From Coleofasciculus sp. FACHB-T130 (GTDB taxonomy: Bacteria; Cyanobacteriota; Cyanobacteriia; Cyanobacteriales; FACHB-T130): DNA of 64,000 nucleotides. Positions 19,607-28,514 of the stretch are shown piece by piece. Where the stretch lies: contig NZ_JACJOG010000030.1 of NCBI RefSeq assembly GCF_014695375.1, forward strand, positions 1 to 64,000, written 5' to 3'. Both the position numbers and the translations under genes were made by a program. The notes beneath the pieces were generated by a model that had not been told where the DNA came from, did no database searches, and saw nothing but the letters and a program-made list of their open reading frames with translations. The stretch's first letter is position 1, and every line of letters starts with the position of its first letter.

Positions 19607-20254
19607 ATGGACATTGAAGCAATTCGCTCCGGCAAACTCAAGCAACTGCCAGGTACAGATTTAGAAGATGAAGATTTTTCAGGAGTAGATTTGCGAGGTA
19701 TCAATCTCGCCGGTGCCAACCTCGTCGGCACAAATTTTAGTGGCTCCAACTTGGAACGCGCCCGTCTTGATGGTGCAAATTTAATCGAAGCGCAACTTGT
19801 AGGCGCTGACTTGCGGGCAAACCTGCTGGGCGCTAACTTGATGCAAGCTGACTTATGCGGTGCTGACTTGCGCGGGGCAAATTTGCGAGGCGCTAACTTG
19901 ATGGGAACCAAGCTCACTCAAGCGTCTTTTGCTGGTGCTTTCTTGAGTGGTGCCAACTTAATGAGTGTCAACTTGCAAGGCGTGGATTTGCGGAGCGCTG
20001 ACTTGCGGGGTGTAAACTTGAGCGGTGCCAATCTGCAAGGTGCAGACTTAAGCCAAGCGGATTTACGTGGCGCTTTGCTTAGCGAAGCAAATCTAGAAGA
20101 AGCAGACTTGCGGGGTGCAAATCTTGCCGGAGCAAATTTGACAGGAGCAAATTTGCTCTGCGCTGAGTTAGATAGTGTTAACTTGACTGGTGTAACTTTG
20201 GATCGAGCTTGTTTGACTGGAACCTGTGCGGAGCGCATGGCTTCAAAAGCCTGA
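19607..20254 (+). CDS. Pentapeptide repeat protein
   Basis: 215 residues. From about residue 24 to the end there is an almost unbroken series of A(D/N)LxX pentapeptides such as GANLMQADLCGADLRGANL. These predict a right-handed quadrilateral beta-helix of about 35-40 repeats. The first 20 residues (MDIEAIRSGKLKQLPG) form a short cap. No catalytic domain is present, and functions in this family range from scaffold to unknown. A hairpin follows the gene at 20309-20331. Confidence 0.88.
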   Translation: MDIEAIRSGKLKQLPGTDLEDEDFSGVDLRGINLAGANLVGTNFSGSNLERARLDGANLIEAQLVGADLRANLLGANLMQADLCGADLRGANLRGANLMGTKLTQASFAGAFLSGANLMSVNLQGVDLRSADLRGVNLSGANLQGADLSQADLRGALLSEANLEEADLRGANLAGANLTGANLLCAELDSVNLTGVTLDRACLTGTCAERMASKA

Positions 20255-20308
20255 GAAAATCTCTGCTGCTAGCGGTTCTCAGTGGACTCAAAAAAACCTA
20301 ACCCTCAG

Positions 20309-20331
20309 CCCCTTCCCTAACTAGGAAGGGG
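20309..20331. terminator. Hairpin downstream of the pentapeptide gene
   Basis: CCCCTTCC-ctaacta-GGAAGGGG, an 8-base-pair GC-rich stem with a 7-base loop, 55 bases after the stop. It is not followed by a clear T run, so it may be a dispersed cyanobacterial repeat rather than a true terminator. Confidence 0.4.
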
Positions 20332-20397
20332 AGCCAGCCCCTCTCCAGCCTAAAAAAATTTAATCTTTGTTCCTGCCTTGTAGGGGAGGATTCGGGA

Positions 20398-21660
20398 GTG
20401 AAGAGGATGCCGGGGAGCGAAAAGTTTGAGCCTCGAAAAGCTTTACTTCATCTGTACATTGCGGTGATGATCGACGAAGCGAACCGACTACTGAAACAAG
20501 GAATTGAGCAATATCAGACGTATGTAGAAACAAAGATTCTTACATCTCTACAAGAGGCAATGCAGTCTTGGCAACAGGCACTTAGCCTCTGTCGAGGCAG
20601 CGAAGCGAGTATCGTTGAGGGAGCGGCTTTAGGCAATTTGGGGGCTGCGTATAAGGCTTTAGGAGATTTACCTCAGGCGATCGCATTCTATCAACAGCAC
20701 TTAGCGATCGCTCAACGTATCCAAGACAGGCGCGGCGAGGCAAATGCGCTGGGAAATCTGGGAAATGCTTACTACATTCTCGGTGAGGATACAAAAGCGA
20801 TTGAGTATCAGCAACAACGGTTAGCGATTGTGCGGGAACTCCAAGATCGTCCAGGTGAGGTGCAAACGCTCTCGAATTTAGGGGCGGCTTATCATTCTTT
20901 GGAAGAACATATAAAAGCGATTCTCTGCTTTCACCAGTCAAAAGCGATCGCCAAAGAATTACAAGACGTTCGAGGGGAAGGACAGGCGCTTAAAAATCTC
21001 CGACTTGCTTACACCGCCCTCGGAGACTTGCCGACGGCTCGTGATTACCAGCAGCAGTATCTAACAATCATACGGGAACTGTTGGCAGCAGCCAAGGCAG
21101 ATGACTTCATCAGCGGCGCGAAGATGATGGGCATCAATCCATCTGAGGATTTTGCTGAAGCCGACTTGAGTGGTGTTAACCTTCGCAGCGCCAACCTCCG
21201 CAACGCTGACCTCAATCATACCAATCTCAGCAATGCCGATCTCACCTTTGCCGACTTGAGCCGTGCCAACTTAAGCGGTGCCAACCTTTCCCATGCCTGC
21301 CTTTGTAATGCGAATCTGCGAGATGCTCATCTGTTGCACGCGAACCTTACTCAAGCAGATTTGCGGACTAAAATGCCCCGTGCCAATTTAACTAGTGCCG
21401 ACCTTAGCGGTGCAAATTTAACCAGTGCATACCTTCCCAATGCCAATTTGACGAATGCCTCCCTGACGGCTGCCAATCTCAGCGATGCTGATTTAAGCGG
21501 TGCTAACTTGAGCGGCGCAAATTTCAAAGAGGCTGAGCTTAAGCGTGCCGATTTCAAGGGTGCAAATGTGGAGGATGCTTTGTTTGAAGGAGTTTTGGGG
21601 CTTTCTGAGGCAATGAAGCTCGATCTCAAGCAGCGAGGGGCAATTTTTGAGGAGGACTAG
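20398..21660 (+). CDS. TPR plus pentapeptide repeat fusion protein
   Basis: 420 residues from a GTG at 20398; an ATG 23 codons in (20467, MIDEANRLL) may be the true start, and neither has a clear ribosome binding site. Residues about 60-225 contain four tetratricopeptide units with GNLGAAYKALGDLPQAIAFY-type consensus at about 40-residue spacing. Residues about 250-405 are pentapeptides (LSGVNLRSANLRNADLNH). TPRs bind protein partners, so the beta-helix is probably tethered to another protein. The neighbouring pentapeptide genes suggest local family expansion. Confidence 0.85.
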   Translation: MKRMPGSEKFEPRKALLHLYIAVMIDEANRLLKQGIEQYQTYVETKILTSLQEAMQSWQQALSLCRGSEASIVEGAALGNLGAAYKALGDLPQAIAFYQQHLAIAQRIQDRRGEANALGNLGNAYYILGEDTKAIEYQQQRLAIVRELQDRPGEVQTLSNLGAAYHSLEEHIKAILCFHQSKAIAKELQDVRGEGQALKNLRLAYTALGDLPTARDYQQQYLTIIRELLAAAKADDFISGAKMMGINPSEDFAEADLSGVNLRSANLRNADLNHTNLSNADLTFADLSRANLSGANLSHACLCNANLRDAHLLHANLTQADLRTKMPRANLTSADLSGANLTSAYLPNANLTNASLTAANLSDADLSGANLSGANFKEAELKRADFKGANVEDALFEGVLGLSEAMKLDLKQRGAIFEED

Positions 21661-21960
21661 CGATCGCTTCGCTACCTCAGCGTCACCACTCCAGCTATAA
21701 AATCAGCTACTAACCGCAGCATTTTCAGCCACTGTAAACCCATCAAACTTTCTTGAATCACTGCTTCAGCAACAACGATAAGATTAAACTTTTATCTATC
21801 CACCAATCTTTTTCTGCATAAATATTAAAAATTTCCAGTCTTTTTTTTATATAAATTGTCTAGATTTAATCATAAATCACTCCAACGATTAAACCGCAAA
21901 TATTTGGTTGTTATTATAATTCAAAGAAAGCCTTGATTAATTTTCATACTTGTTAAGCGG
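21661..21960. other. AT-rich intergenic region
   Basis: 300 bases between two rightward genes, AT-rich from 21780 to 21950, consistent with a promoter region for the next gene. No ORF, hairpin or repeat was recognised. Confidence 0.4.
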
Positions 21961-22455
21961 ATGTTTCATTCAATAAATCCAGACAACAATTTTAGGTTGG
22001 ACGGTGTTTACACTTGTCCAGTTTGTCGGCACGGTGAGATTGCAGCAATGCCGTTAATGGAGGCATGGGCTTGTAACTTTTGTAATCATATTTTCACTGC
22101 CGATCCGATTCAACAATCTGTGAAAATGGCAGATAGCGCATCACCAATAACTTGGCGCTGGAATGGTCGAACTTGGCAAGGTGCCCATCGTAAGGGGAAT
22201 GAGTTGGGTTGGGGTGTTGGGTTGGCAGCAGTTGCCTTAGTCTTATTACCGACTACTCTTGTTGCCTTGTCTACCTACTTTTTCCCCCCAATACCCGGTA
22301 CTCCCTTATCTTGGGTGCCTACTCTTTGGATTGGGTTAACCTTTTTAGCTCATCTTGCTTTTGTCGTAGATGTTGTTGTTGAGTATTATCAATTTCCAGT
22401 CTTTGCTTACGTCAACGCAATCCGACGACATCTGTTAAAAGGAACAAATTTCTAA
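21961..22455 (+). CDS. Zinc-ribbon-like two-helix membrane protein, unknown function
   Basis: 164 residues. Near the N-terminus there are two CxxC knuckles, CPVCRHGEIA and ACNFCNHIF (about residues 19-43), as in a small zinc ribbon. Two hydrophobic segments follow (about 83-105 and 114-140), then a short basic tail. I do not recognise a named family. The arrangement, a soluble zinc finger attached to a membrane hairpin, is seen in several uncharacterised cyanobacterial proteins. It is tail-to-tail with the S4 protein gene (4-base gap). Confidence 0.65.
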   Translation: MFHSINPDNNFRLDGVYTCPVCRHGEIAAMPLMEAWACNFCNHIFTADPIQQSVKMADSASPITWRWNGRTWQGAHRKGNELGWGVGLAAVALVLLPTTLVALSTYFFPPIPGTPLSWVPTLWIGLTFLAHLAFVVDVVVEYYQFPVFAYVNAIRRHLLKGTNF

Positions 22456-22459
22456 GTTG

Positions 22460-22675
22460 CTAGGACTCAACATTGTTCAACTCAACCTCAACAGTTCGTT
22501 TTCCCACCGTTACGCGATCGCCGGAAACTAACTGTCGTCCTCGCCGGGTTTCCAGGGTGCCGTTGACTAGAACAAAACCCTGTTGAATCAAAAGCTTAGC
22601 TTGCCCACCCGTCTGCGCCATCCCTACCCACTTTAAAAACTGATCGAGCTTAATTGTGCTGTCATTTACCGCCAT
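22460..22675 (-). CDS. S4 domain RNA-binding protein (YbcJ-like)
   Basis: 71 residues, essentially a lone S4 domain: IKLDQFLKWVGMAQTGGQAK, LIQQGFVLVNGTLETRRGR, LVSGDRVTVG. This matches the small YbcJ/YaaA group of S4 proteins that bind structured RNA. No second domain is present, and the length is normal for the group. Confidence 0.85.
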   Translation of the reverse strand: MAVNDSTIKLDQFLKWVGMAQTGGQAKLLIQQGFVLVNGTLETRRGRQLVSGDRVTVGKRTVEVELNNVES

Positions 22676-22840
22676 AAGAAGTGTTGCACTCCAACGTAAC
22701 CGTATTATGCTGAGGGCTAATATAGCAATCCTAATTGATATGGGAATAACAGTTTTTGGGTAAGTGGTAAAAAGTTTTAAGTTGGAAAAGACTTGCAGCG
22801 ATAGCGTACAGCCCTTTGGGCATGAAAACAGCGAAGCGAG

Positions 22841-22875
22841 GCGTTAGCCTAGCGCTGACTTGTCAGTTCGCGTCT
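22841..22875. repeat. Dispersed repeat (GCGTTAGYCTAGCGCTGAC type)
   Basis: GCGTTAGCCTAGCGCTGACT followed by TGTCAGTTCGCGTCT. The same sequence with a few changes occurs at 51848-51879, and a shorter diverged form at 13851-13878. All lie in intergenic DNA. Confidence 0.65.
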
Positions 22876-22986
22876 GAGTTTTGAATGAAAAAACTCTTTT
22901 GCTGCCTCAGAACCCAACCGAGCGCTACAGATTTACCACTACCAAAAATTTCAGCAGTTGCGCCAAGCTACATTAACCAACCAGAA

Positions 22987-22995
22987 AAGGAGGAG
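22987..22995 (+). promoter_or_regulatory. Ribosome binding site choosing the pentapeptide start
   Basis: AAGGAGGAG lies 5 bases before the ATG at 22999. It favours this start over the upstream in-frame ATG at 22885. Confidence 0.6.
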
Positions 22996-22998
22996 TGG

Positions 22999-23421
22999 AT
23001 GATCGTTGAGAAGGATGAACTGCTGGAGCGATATGCGGCGGGAGAACGAGATTTTAAAGGTGCAGACTTAATTGGAACCGATCTTAAAGGCGTAAATCTG
23101 AGTCTAGCGAACTTCCAGGAGGGATCGCTCAGCGAAACTGACTTGAGTGGAGCTAACCTGAGCCAAACCTCTTTAATGGAGGCAAGTTTAGGCACAGCCA
23201 ATCTCAGTGGAGCAAATTTGAGCGGGGCGAATCTTAGTGGAGCGAATTTGTTTCGGGCAAATCTCAGGGGTGCCAATTTGAGCGGGGCAAACTTGAAAAT
23301 GGCAGATTTGACAGAAGCTGACTTGAGCGGGGCAAACTTGGACGGAGCAAACTTTTGGGGGGCTTACCTGACAGGCGCGAAACTAGACGGTACCAACCTG
23401 CTAAAAGATACTTATTCCTAA
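22999..23421 (+). CDS. Pentapeptide repeat protein (short)
   Basis: 140 residues from the ATG at 22999, which has a strong ribosome binding site. An in-frame ATG at 22885 would add 38 residues unlike the rest. After MIVEKDELLERYAAGERDF, a common cap of this family, there are about 20 pentapeptides of the form LSGANLSGANLSGANLFRAN. The core is very regular, suggesting a recently amplified or tightly constrained beta-helix. It faces the PAS kinase gene tail-to-tail, 2 bases apart. Confidence 0.85.
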   Translation: MIVEKDELLERYAAGERDFKGADLIGTDLKGVNLSLANFQEGSLSETDLSGANLSQTSLMEASLGTANLSGANLSGANLSGANLFRANLRGANLSGANLKMADLTEADLSGANLDGANFWGAYLTGAKLDGTNLLKDTYS

Positions 23422-23423
23422 AT

Positions 23424-25010
23424 TTACTGCCGAATCGGAATTTCGATGACGAACTCGGTTCCCTGCTCTGGTGCTGAATTACACTTCAAAACGCCGCCGT
23501 GTCTCTCGACAATGATTTGATAGCTGATTGACAAACCCAGCCCCGTGCCTTTACCAGTGGGCTTTGTCGTAAAGAAAGGTTCAAAAATTCTAGTGCGGAT
23601 TTCTTCGCTCATTCCGGGGCCATTGTCGATAATCCGGATACTTGCTTTTCCGTTGTCGAGGACATCGGTACGAATCCGAATACAAGGCAGGGGAGCCGGG
23701 GAAGAGCCGAGCAAGGAAGAATGTAGCATCTCCTGTGCGCTGCCTCTTCGCGCCTCTGTCTCCTCCAGGGCGTCAATCGCATTAGAAATGAGATTCATAA
23801 ATACTTGGTTGAGGAGTCCGGCGTAACACTCTATGGATGGCAAATCGCCGTATTCTTTGAGAATGGCAATCCCCGTATTGACTCCTCTGGATTTCAAGCG
23901 GCTGTGGAGAATTAGTAGCGTGCTGTCAATGCCTTCGTGGATATCAACTGCCTTCATCTGGGCTTCGTCAATCCGCGAGAAGTTTCGCAGGGACTGGACA
24001 ATTTGCTGAATGCGGTCAGCCCCGATTTGCATGGAGGATAAGGTTTTGGGGAAATCCGAAATTAAAAAATCCAGATCGATTGCCTCAGCTTCCTCTTCAA
24101 TCTCAGGCACTGGCTGGGGATAATGTTTGCCATAAAGCTGTAGGAGGTTTAGCAAATCTTGGGCATATTGATTCGCATGAACCAGATTGCCGCAAACAAA
24201 GTTAACTGGGTTGTTGATTTCGTGGGCAACCCCAGCAACTAACTGCCCTAGACTAGACATCTTTTCACTTTGGATCAGAAGCGTCTGGGTTTGTTGAAGT
24301 TCGCACAGAGCTAATTGCAGATGGTTCGCTTGTTGTTTGAATTCTACTGCCGATGCTTTTAAGGCTGCTTCAGCAGATTTTCGTTCGGTGATGTCGGTGA
24401 CGAAGCCTTCGCAGTAGAGTAAGGCACCCGCGCGATCGCATAATGTATGACCTAATGTATGCCCGAAGCACTGTTCGTCCCTGGTGTATGCCACACTATA
24501 GCCGCTCGCAGCTTCATATTGCTTCGCGGATCGCAGCTCTTGGCGTACTGCCCGTACATTTTCCGAAATCCAGATGATGCTGCCGTCTTTTCGATAAACC
24601 TGAGACTCAAACCCACTCACCGAACCGTGTTCTTGCAGCAAATACAGAAATTCGTCACGCCGATTGGGATCTACGTACAGCTGGTGCTTGATGTCCGTTA
24701 GATGGGCAATTAGTTCCTCCGGTGAAGCGTAGCCGTAAATCCTTGCCAGTGCTGGATTCACACTCATGTAACGCCCGTCCGGAGTTGTCTGAAATATTCC
24801 CTCGACAGCGTTTTCAAAAATACTCCGATACTTTTCCTCTGCTTGCTGCAAAGCCTCTTCCACCTGCCGACGCTCGGTGATTTGCTGCGCTAGTTCTCGA
24901 TTGGCTTGCTGCAACTGCATCGTTCGCTTGACAAGCTTTCTCTGGACTTTTTTCCACCGCTCCACCCAGCTAGAAGCATCAATTGGCACATTGTCACGGC
25001 TTAGGAACAT
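23424..25010 (-). CDS. PAS-domain sensor histidine kinase
   Basis: 528 residues. A coiled coil (about 15-65) leads into a PAS domain (about 66-215, SIFENAVEGIFQTTPDG and NPALARIYGYASPEEL). A second linker coil follows, then HisKA with H263 in AGVAHEINNPVNF and HATPase with DNGPGM and GTGLGLSISYQI. No membrane helix is present. Its catalytic half is close to that of the kinase at 10756-12663, so the two are paralogues. The PAS domain carries an insertion around SAKQYEAASGYSVAY. No response regulator is adjacent. Confidence 0.88.
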   Translation of the reverse strand: MFLSRDNVPIDASSWVERWKKVQRKLVKRTMQLQQANRELAQQITERRQVEEALQQAEEKYRSIFENAVEGIFQTTPDGRYMSVNPALARIYGYASPEELIAHLTDIKHQLYVDPNRRDEFLYLLQEHGSVSGFESQVYRKDGSIIWISENVRAVRQELRSAKQYEAASGYSVAYTRDEQCFGHTLGHTLCDRAGALLYCEGFVTDITERKSAEAALKASAVEFKQQANHLQLALCELQQTQTLLIQSEKMSSLGQLVAGVAHEINNPVNFVCGNLVHANQYAQDLLNLLQLYGKHYPQPVPEIEEEAEAIDLDFLISDFPKTLSSMQIGADRIQQIVQSLRNFSRIDEAQMKAVDIHEGIDSTLLILHSRLKSRGVNTGIAILKEYGDLPSIECYAGLLNQVFMNLISNAIDALEETEARRGSAQEMLHSSLLGSSPAPLPCIRIRTDVLDNGKASIRIIDNGPGMSEEIRTRIFEPFFTTKPTGKGTGLGLSISYQIIVERHGGVLKCNSAPEQGTEFVIEIPIRQ

Positions 25011-25206
25011 GGGACGTCTCAGAGTTTAGTTAGCCAATACTCGTAGTATGAAACCATCCGAGAAATTACTGGGTGATAGCACTCGTATTTGAAGTGTGAT
25101 CTTTTATGTGATGATTTGGTGATATAAATCCATTTTATTTGTGATGTAGATCGCTGAAATTACGGAGACAATTGTTGTATCTAGAACGTTATTTCAGTCA
25201 ATTGCG

Positions 25207-26652
25207 ATGTGGGGAGAAAAATTGATACTGGGATTTCGACTTTCTATGAGTAGATTGAAAACGCTTAGTTTGGTTGGCGCGATCGCGATTATAGGGAGCG
25301 GCATGGAGTTAAAAGCGATCGCTGCCCGGTTAACAAATTGGCGATTTGACCCAGCGCTGAATCAGTTAGAAATCACTCTGGATGAGGGAACAACGCCGCG
25401 TTATTTTCTTCTGGCTCAACCGTCTCGGATTGTTCTGGATTTACCCAATACTCAAGTGGGAATGGTGGAAACTCAACAAAGTTACTCTGGCCCAATCCGC
25501 CAAATTCGAGTCTCTCAGTTCGAGGCTGGCATTACCCGAATAGTGCTGGATCTCGCACCAGAGGTAGTTTTATCCCCCCAACAAGTGCAATTGCAAGTAG
25601 AACCTGGGAATCGCTGGGTATTGCGTCCCCTGATTGCTAACGTTCTCGCTCCAGAAGCAGTGCCTCCCAGCAGGAGCGGGGTTTCTCCGTCCCTGCCTCC
25701 CCCTATCTTCCCAGAGAACCCAACGCCGGGTGTCGTGAGCGTGCCGTCTCTGACTAACTCAAGTACGCTACCCAATTTAGCGCCGCCAACGGTTCCTCCA
25801 GGGAGAATTGCGACGAATAATCCTGTGTTGGTGAGCGTACCTGCTCTTTCTGGCGCGATCGCTACAGCACCACCAGTAACCGTGAGACAGCCTCAGTCTT
25901 CCTCTGCCACCAGAGTGGTTGAATTTGGTCAACCGTTGCCGATGGAGGAAAATTCCTCCCAAGTGTCTGCAAGGAGAACCAGAGTAGCCCCAGTCCCTTC
26001 TCTAGAAGCGGGTGCGTCCGTACCCATGTCTATACCTGCCACACCGACAATCGCCGCACCGAGAACCACCGCTTCTCCAATGGTTGTCGTGCCGCCCCTA
26101 CCTAAGACGGCGACGGTTGTGCCCGATCCTTCCAGCTCCACATCGGCACCGATACAAGCGCCAACGGCATCTCTAAATCCAGACATTCTGCTGCCTTCTG
26201 GCACTCCGCTGAGCCTGCGTTATCCGGGCGACAAGGTTTTAACACTGCGAGATGGTGTCTCGCGCCAGGAAGTGTTGCTGCTAGAGGAAGAAATACGCGA
26301 TCGCACTGGTAAACTTATCGCCCCAGTTGGTACGCAGGTGATTGGACGCTTTGAGATCGACCGACGCGGCAGTCGCTTTATTACCCAAGCGATTAGCCTG
26401 GGTGGACGCAATTTTCCCCTTCTCGCCCAATCAGACTCCCTAGACGGCAACCGTCAAGTTTCACAGAACCGAGTTGTCCGGAATTCTGCCATTGGCGCTT
26501 TAGCCTTAATTCTATTAGGAGGCTTTTCAGGCGTCGGTTTGTTGGGAGGCGCTGCCGCCGGTGCTGCCACCACCTATCTGACAGCTCCTCAAACCGCTAT
26601 TATTCAACCGAATCAAATACTGCAAGTTCAGCTCAGCGAAGATTGGCGGTAA
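25207..26652 (+). CDS. AMIN domain envelope protein with VirB10-like C-terminus
   Basis: 481 residues. A signal-like hydrophobic stretch (LSLVGAIAIIGSGMELKAIA, about 21-38) is followed by an AMIN domain (about 40-130, LTNWRFDPALNQLEITL; RIVLDLPNTQV), a peptidoglycan-directed periplasmic module. A Pro/Ser/Thr-rich linker runs from about 150 to 325. The C-terminal part (PSGTPLSLRYPGDKV, then LIAPVGTQVIGRFEIDRRG, then a Gly-rich hydrophobic stretch at about 425-455) has the layout of VirB10/TrbI domains, but I make that comparison only loosely. An ATG 13 codons in (25246) is an alternative start. Confidence 0.72.
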   Translation: MWGEKLILGFRLSMSRLKTLSLVGAIAIIGSGMELKAIAARLTNWRFDPALNQLEITLDEGTTPRYFLLAQPSRIVLDLPNTQVGMVETQQSYSGPIRQIRVSQFEAGITRIVLDLAPEVVLSPQQVQLQVEPGNRWVLRPLIANVLAPEAVPPSRSGVSPSLPPPIFPENPTPGVVSVPSLTNSSTLPNLAPPTVPPGRIATNNPVLVSVPALSGAIATAPPVTVRQPQSSSATRVVEFGQPLPMEENSSQVSARRTRVAPVPSLEAGASVPMSIPATPTIAAPRTTASPMVVVPPLPKTATVVPDPSSSTSAPIQAPTASLNPDILLPSGTPLSLRYPGDKVLTLRDGVSRQEVLLLEEEIRDRTGKLIAPVGTQVIGRFEIDRRGSRFITQAISLGGRNFPLLAQSDSLDGNRQVSQNRVVRNSAIGALALILLGGFSGVGLLGGAAAGAATTYLTAPQTAIIQPNQILQVQLSEDWR

Positions 26653-26755
26653 AGTGAGTTGCTAAGGGCAAACAAAGGCGATCGGTAATGGGTTATTGGA
26701 ACGAACAAATCCCGATTACCAATCCCGATTACCGATTAGCCATTAGCCATTCCCC

Positions 26756-27295
26756 TTAGAAATTATTTGTTTCCGGCGGCGGTGCGCCTGCTCCTGGCTG
26801 ATTCAGGAAGAAATTCTGGGCACCATCATTCTGATAGATGCAGCGGATATCTGGTTGCCCGTCCAAACTGCCGGTATAGCCAAAGGTGTTCATCCGGTTC
26901 TTGCAATCCCGCACCTGATCTGCTGTTACCAGCTTTCTTTGTTCCAAAATAGACCAGTTGTTACTACGCAAAACACAACCCGGTCGCATATTGGGCTGCG
27001 AAACGTAAACGTTAAAGGGATTTAGGGTTACATAGACGCGAGTATCCATCACCATCGCGCTGGCTCCAAACTGCACGCAAAGCTCAGGATTCGGCGCAGC
27101 ACGGTCAATGAAATCACGCGATGCGACGTTTTCTGGGCTAAACGTCGCTGTAGAGCTAAAGCCAATCCCTACCCCGATTCCCAGAACGAAGACGCCGCCG
27201 ATCAAAGCGATGGAAGTGTAATTGAAAGGGGATGATTTAGCGGATTTAGGGGCACTATAGGGAGTATCGGCAGGGTATCTAGATTTACGTTTCAT
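26756..27295 (-). CDS. DUF3172 family membrane-anchored protein
   Basis: 179 residues with a basic N-terminus and one hydrophobic anchor (about 28-48, SIALIGGVFVLGIGVGIGFS). The soluble domain contains AAPNPELCVQFGASAMVMDT, FNVYVSQPNMRPGCVLRSNN and ILEQRKLVTADQVRDCKNRM. Spaced cysteines (PELC, PGC, RDC, IRC) could form disulfides in the periplasm or lumen. The match is to DUF3172, a cyanobacterial and plastid family of unknown function. Confidence 0.8.
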   Translation of the reverse strand: MKRKSRYPADTPYSAPKSAKSSPFNYTSIALIGGVFVLGIGVGIGFSSTATFSPENVASRDFIDRAAPNPELCVQFGASAMVMDTRVYVTLNPFNVYVSQPNMRPGCVLRSNNWSILEQRKLVTADQVRDCKNRMNTFGYTGSLDGQPDIRCIYQNDGAQNFFLNQPGAGAPPPETNNF

Positions 27296-27379
27296 CGTCG
27301 CTTAGGTAATTTCACGCCTACTGGACAGGGAGTAATCAAACTGCTCTCCTTTCTCCCAGTATGGCTATAGATTGTGCCG

Positions 27380-27432
27380 CTAGGCGGAAGGGAAGAGAAG
27401 GGGAAAGAGGAAGGGAAAGGGGCAAAGAGGCA
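27380..27432. repeat. Purine-rich low-complexity tract
   Basis: A G/A-rich stretch (GGAAGGGAAGAGAAGGGGAA and onward) lies between two leftward genes. A similar G-rich tract lies at 28338-28410. Neither contains a plausible gene. Confidence 0.45.
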
Positions 27433-27531
27433 TCGAAGAGTTTAAAACTACAGTTTCCCCAGCTACCAGAAGTGATGCATCGCGTCTCTACAAGATTTCT
27501 TGCAACTGTAGCTGCTTTGCCTCCCCAGTGC

Positions 27532-28254
27532 TTACTCCTCGCTCGCTAAGTTTCTACTTTCATTCAATAATTGGGAGTAGGCATGGGCGACATCTTTGAG
27601 ATGTTGATATTCTTCTTTCATTCGTTGATACTGCAACTCAAAAGCCAGATGTGAGACGATAAGCCGATCGGGATTGTACTCAGCTACCTTAACTCCAATT
27701 AAAGCCTCTCTAATTAAACGAACATATATTTTTTGTAACTGTTCGGCTTTCCTTAACAGCTTTTCAACCTCAAGTAAAGCTTTCTCATAGGTAGCTACTT
27801 GGACAGAATACACATCAGAGGTAGAGACTAAATCAGCTAAGTCATTAATTTTACGATATTGCTCCTCAAGTACGGACATTTCTGGCTCTAATTGCCAGTG
27901 TTCGTGAATGATGGGAGCTAGTTCTTTGATGGTAGTCAGCTTTGGATCGTTCGTTTTAGAGTTCTGCTCGATCACCTCCACATCATTGAGGGGATGCCAG
28001 GAATAAATATATTCAACATCCCCTTCAGGCGTCAGTCTGGGAAAGACAACTTGGACTCTATTCTGACGCCTAACCATCAGCGGAATTCCATAGTTTTTCA
28101 GAGGTAAGCTGGGATACTTCTGTTCTGCACCTTTCACCAAAACAACACTATTATTTTTAATTTGTTTAATTTTGGCTTTCCGTTTTTCATTAACCAGATA
28201 GGCAATGACCAAAGGTACAAGTATTACAAGAATGATTAGAAATCTTTGCAGCAC
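27532..28254 (-). CDS. Membrane-anchored coiled-coil protein, unknown
   Basis: 240 residues with a GTG start. An N-terminal hydrophobic segment (about 3-20, QRFLIILVILVPLVIAYLV) is followed by basic residues, so the rest is probably cytosolic. Residues about 35-100 look like a beta-rich unit (YGIPLMVRRQNRVQVVFPRL). Residues about 125-240 are mostly helical with heptad character (EKALLEVEKLLRKAEQLQKI). I recognise no family. Confidence 0.55.
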   Translation of the reverse strand: MLQRFLIILVILVPLVIAYLVNEKRKAKIKQIKNNSVVLVKGAEQKYPSLPLKNYGIPLMVRRQNRVQVVFPRLTPEGDVEYIYSWHPLNDVEVIEQNSKTNDPKLTTIKELAPIIHEHWQLEPEMSVLEEQYRKINDLADLVSTSDVYSVQVATYEKALLEVEKLLRKAEQLQKIYVRLIREALIGVKVAEYNPDRLIVSHLAFELQYQRMKEEYQHLKDVAHAYSQLLNESRNLASEE

Positions 28255-28337
28255 AGCGATCGCCTCCAGCCTCCATCTGTTGCACGGGAAGGTAGTCGTT
28301 GATTTATTGTGACTGATTTTGCCTTCGACTGACGAGT

Positions 28338-28410
28338 GTAGGAGGAGCAGGGGTGTGGAGGTACAGAGGTGCAGGGAGAGGCACAGGGGAGAGGTGCAGG
28401 GGAGCGAAAT
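28338..28410. repeat. G-rich low-complexity tract
   Basis: An imperfect repeat of GGRGNGGTGCAGGGGA-like units between two divergent genes. No gene is seen in 28255-28514; the promoter of the permease must lie in the last part. Confidence 0.45.
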
Positions 28411-28514
28411 CTCATTGCCTCCTCGCCTCTGCTTGGCTTCTGTCCCAAGCTAGGTGGGGACTGGATTAAATGTAAAGTAAAAATTAAGCAGTTCTCTGTT
28501 GTTGGCTTGCATCT

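Noticed and set aside
19600-23276. Antisense frames rich in Ala, Pro, Lys and Ser across the pentapeptide genes
   Set aside because: They arise from the regular GCN-AAY-CTN repeats of the real genes on the plus strand.
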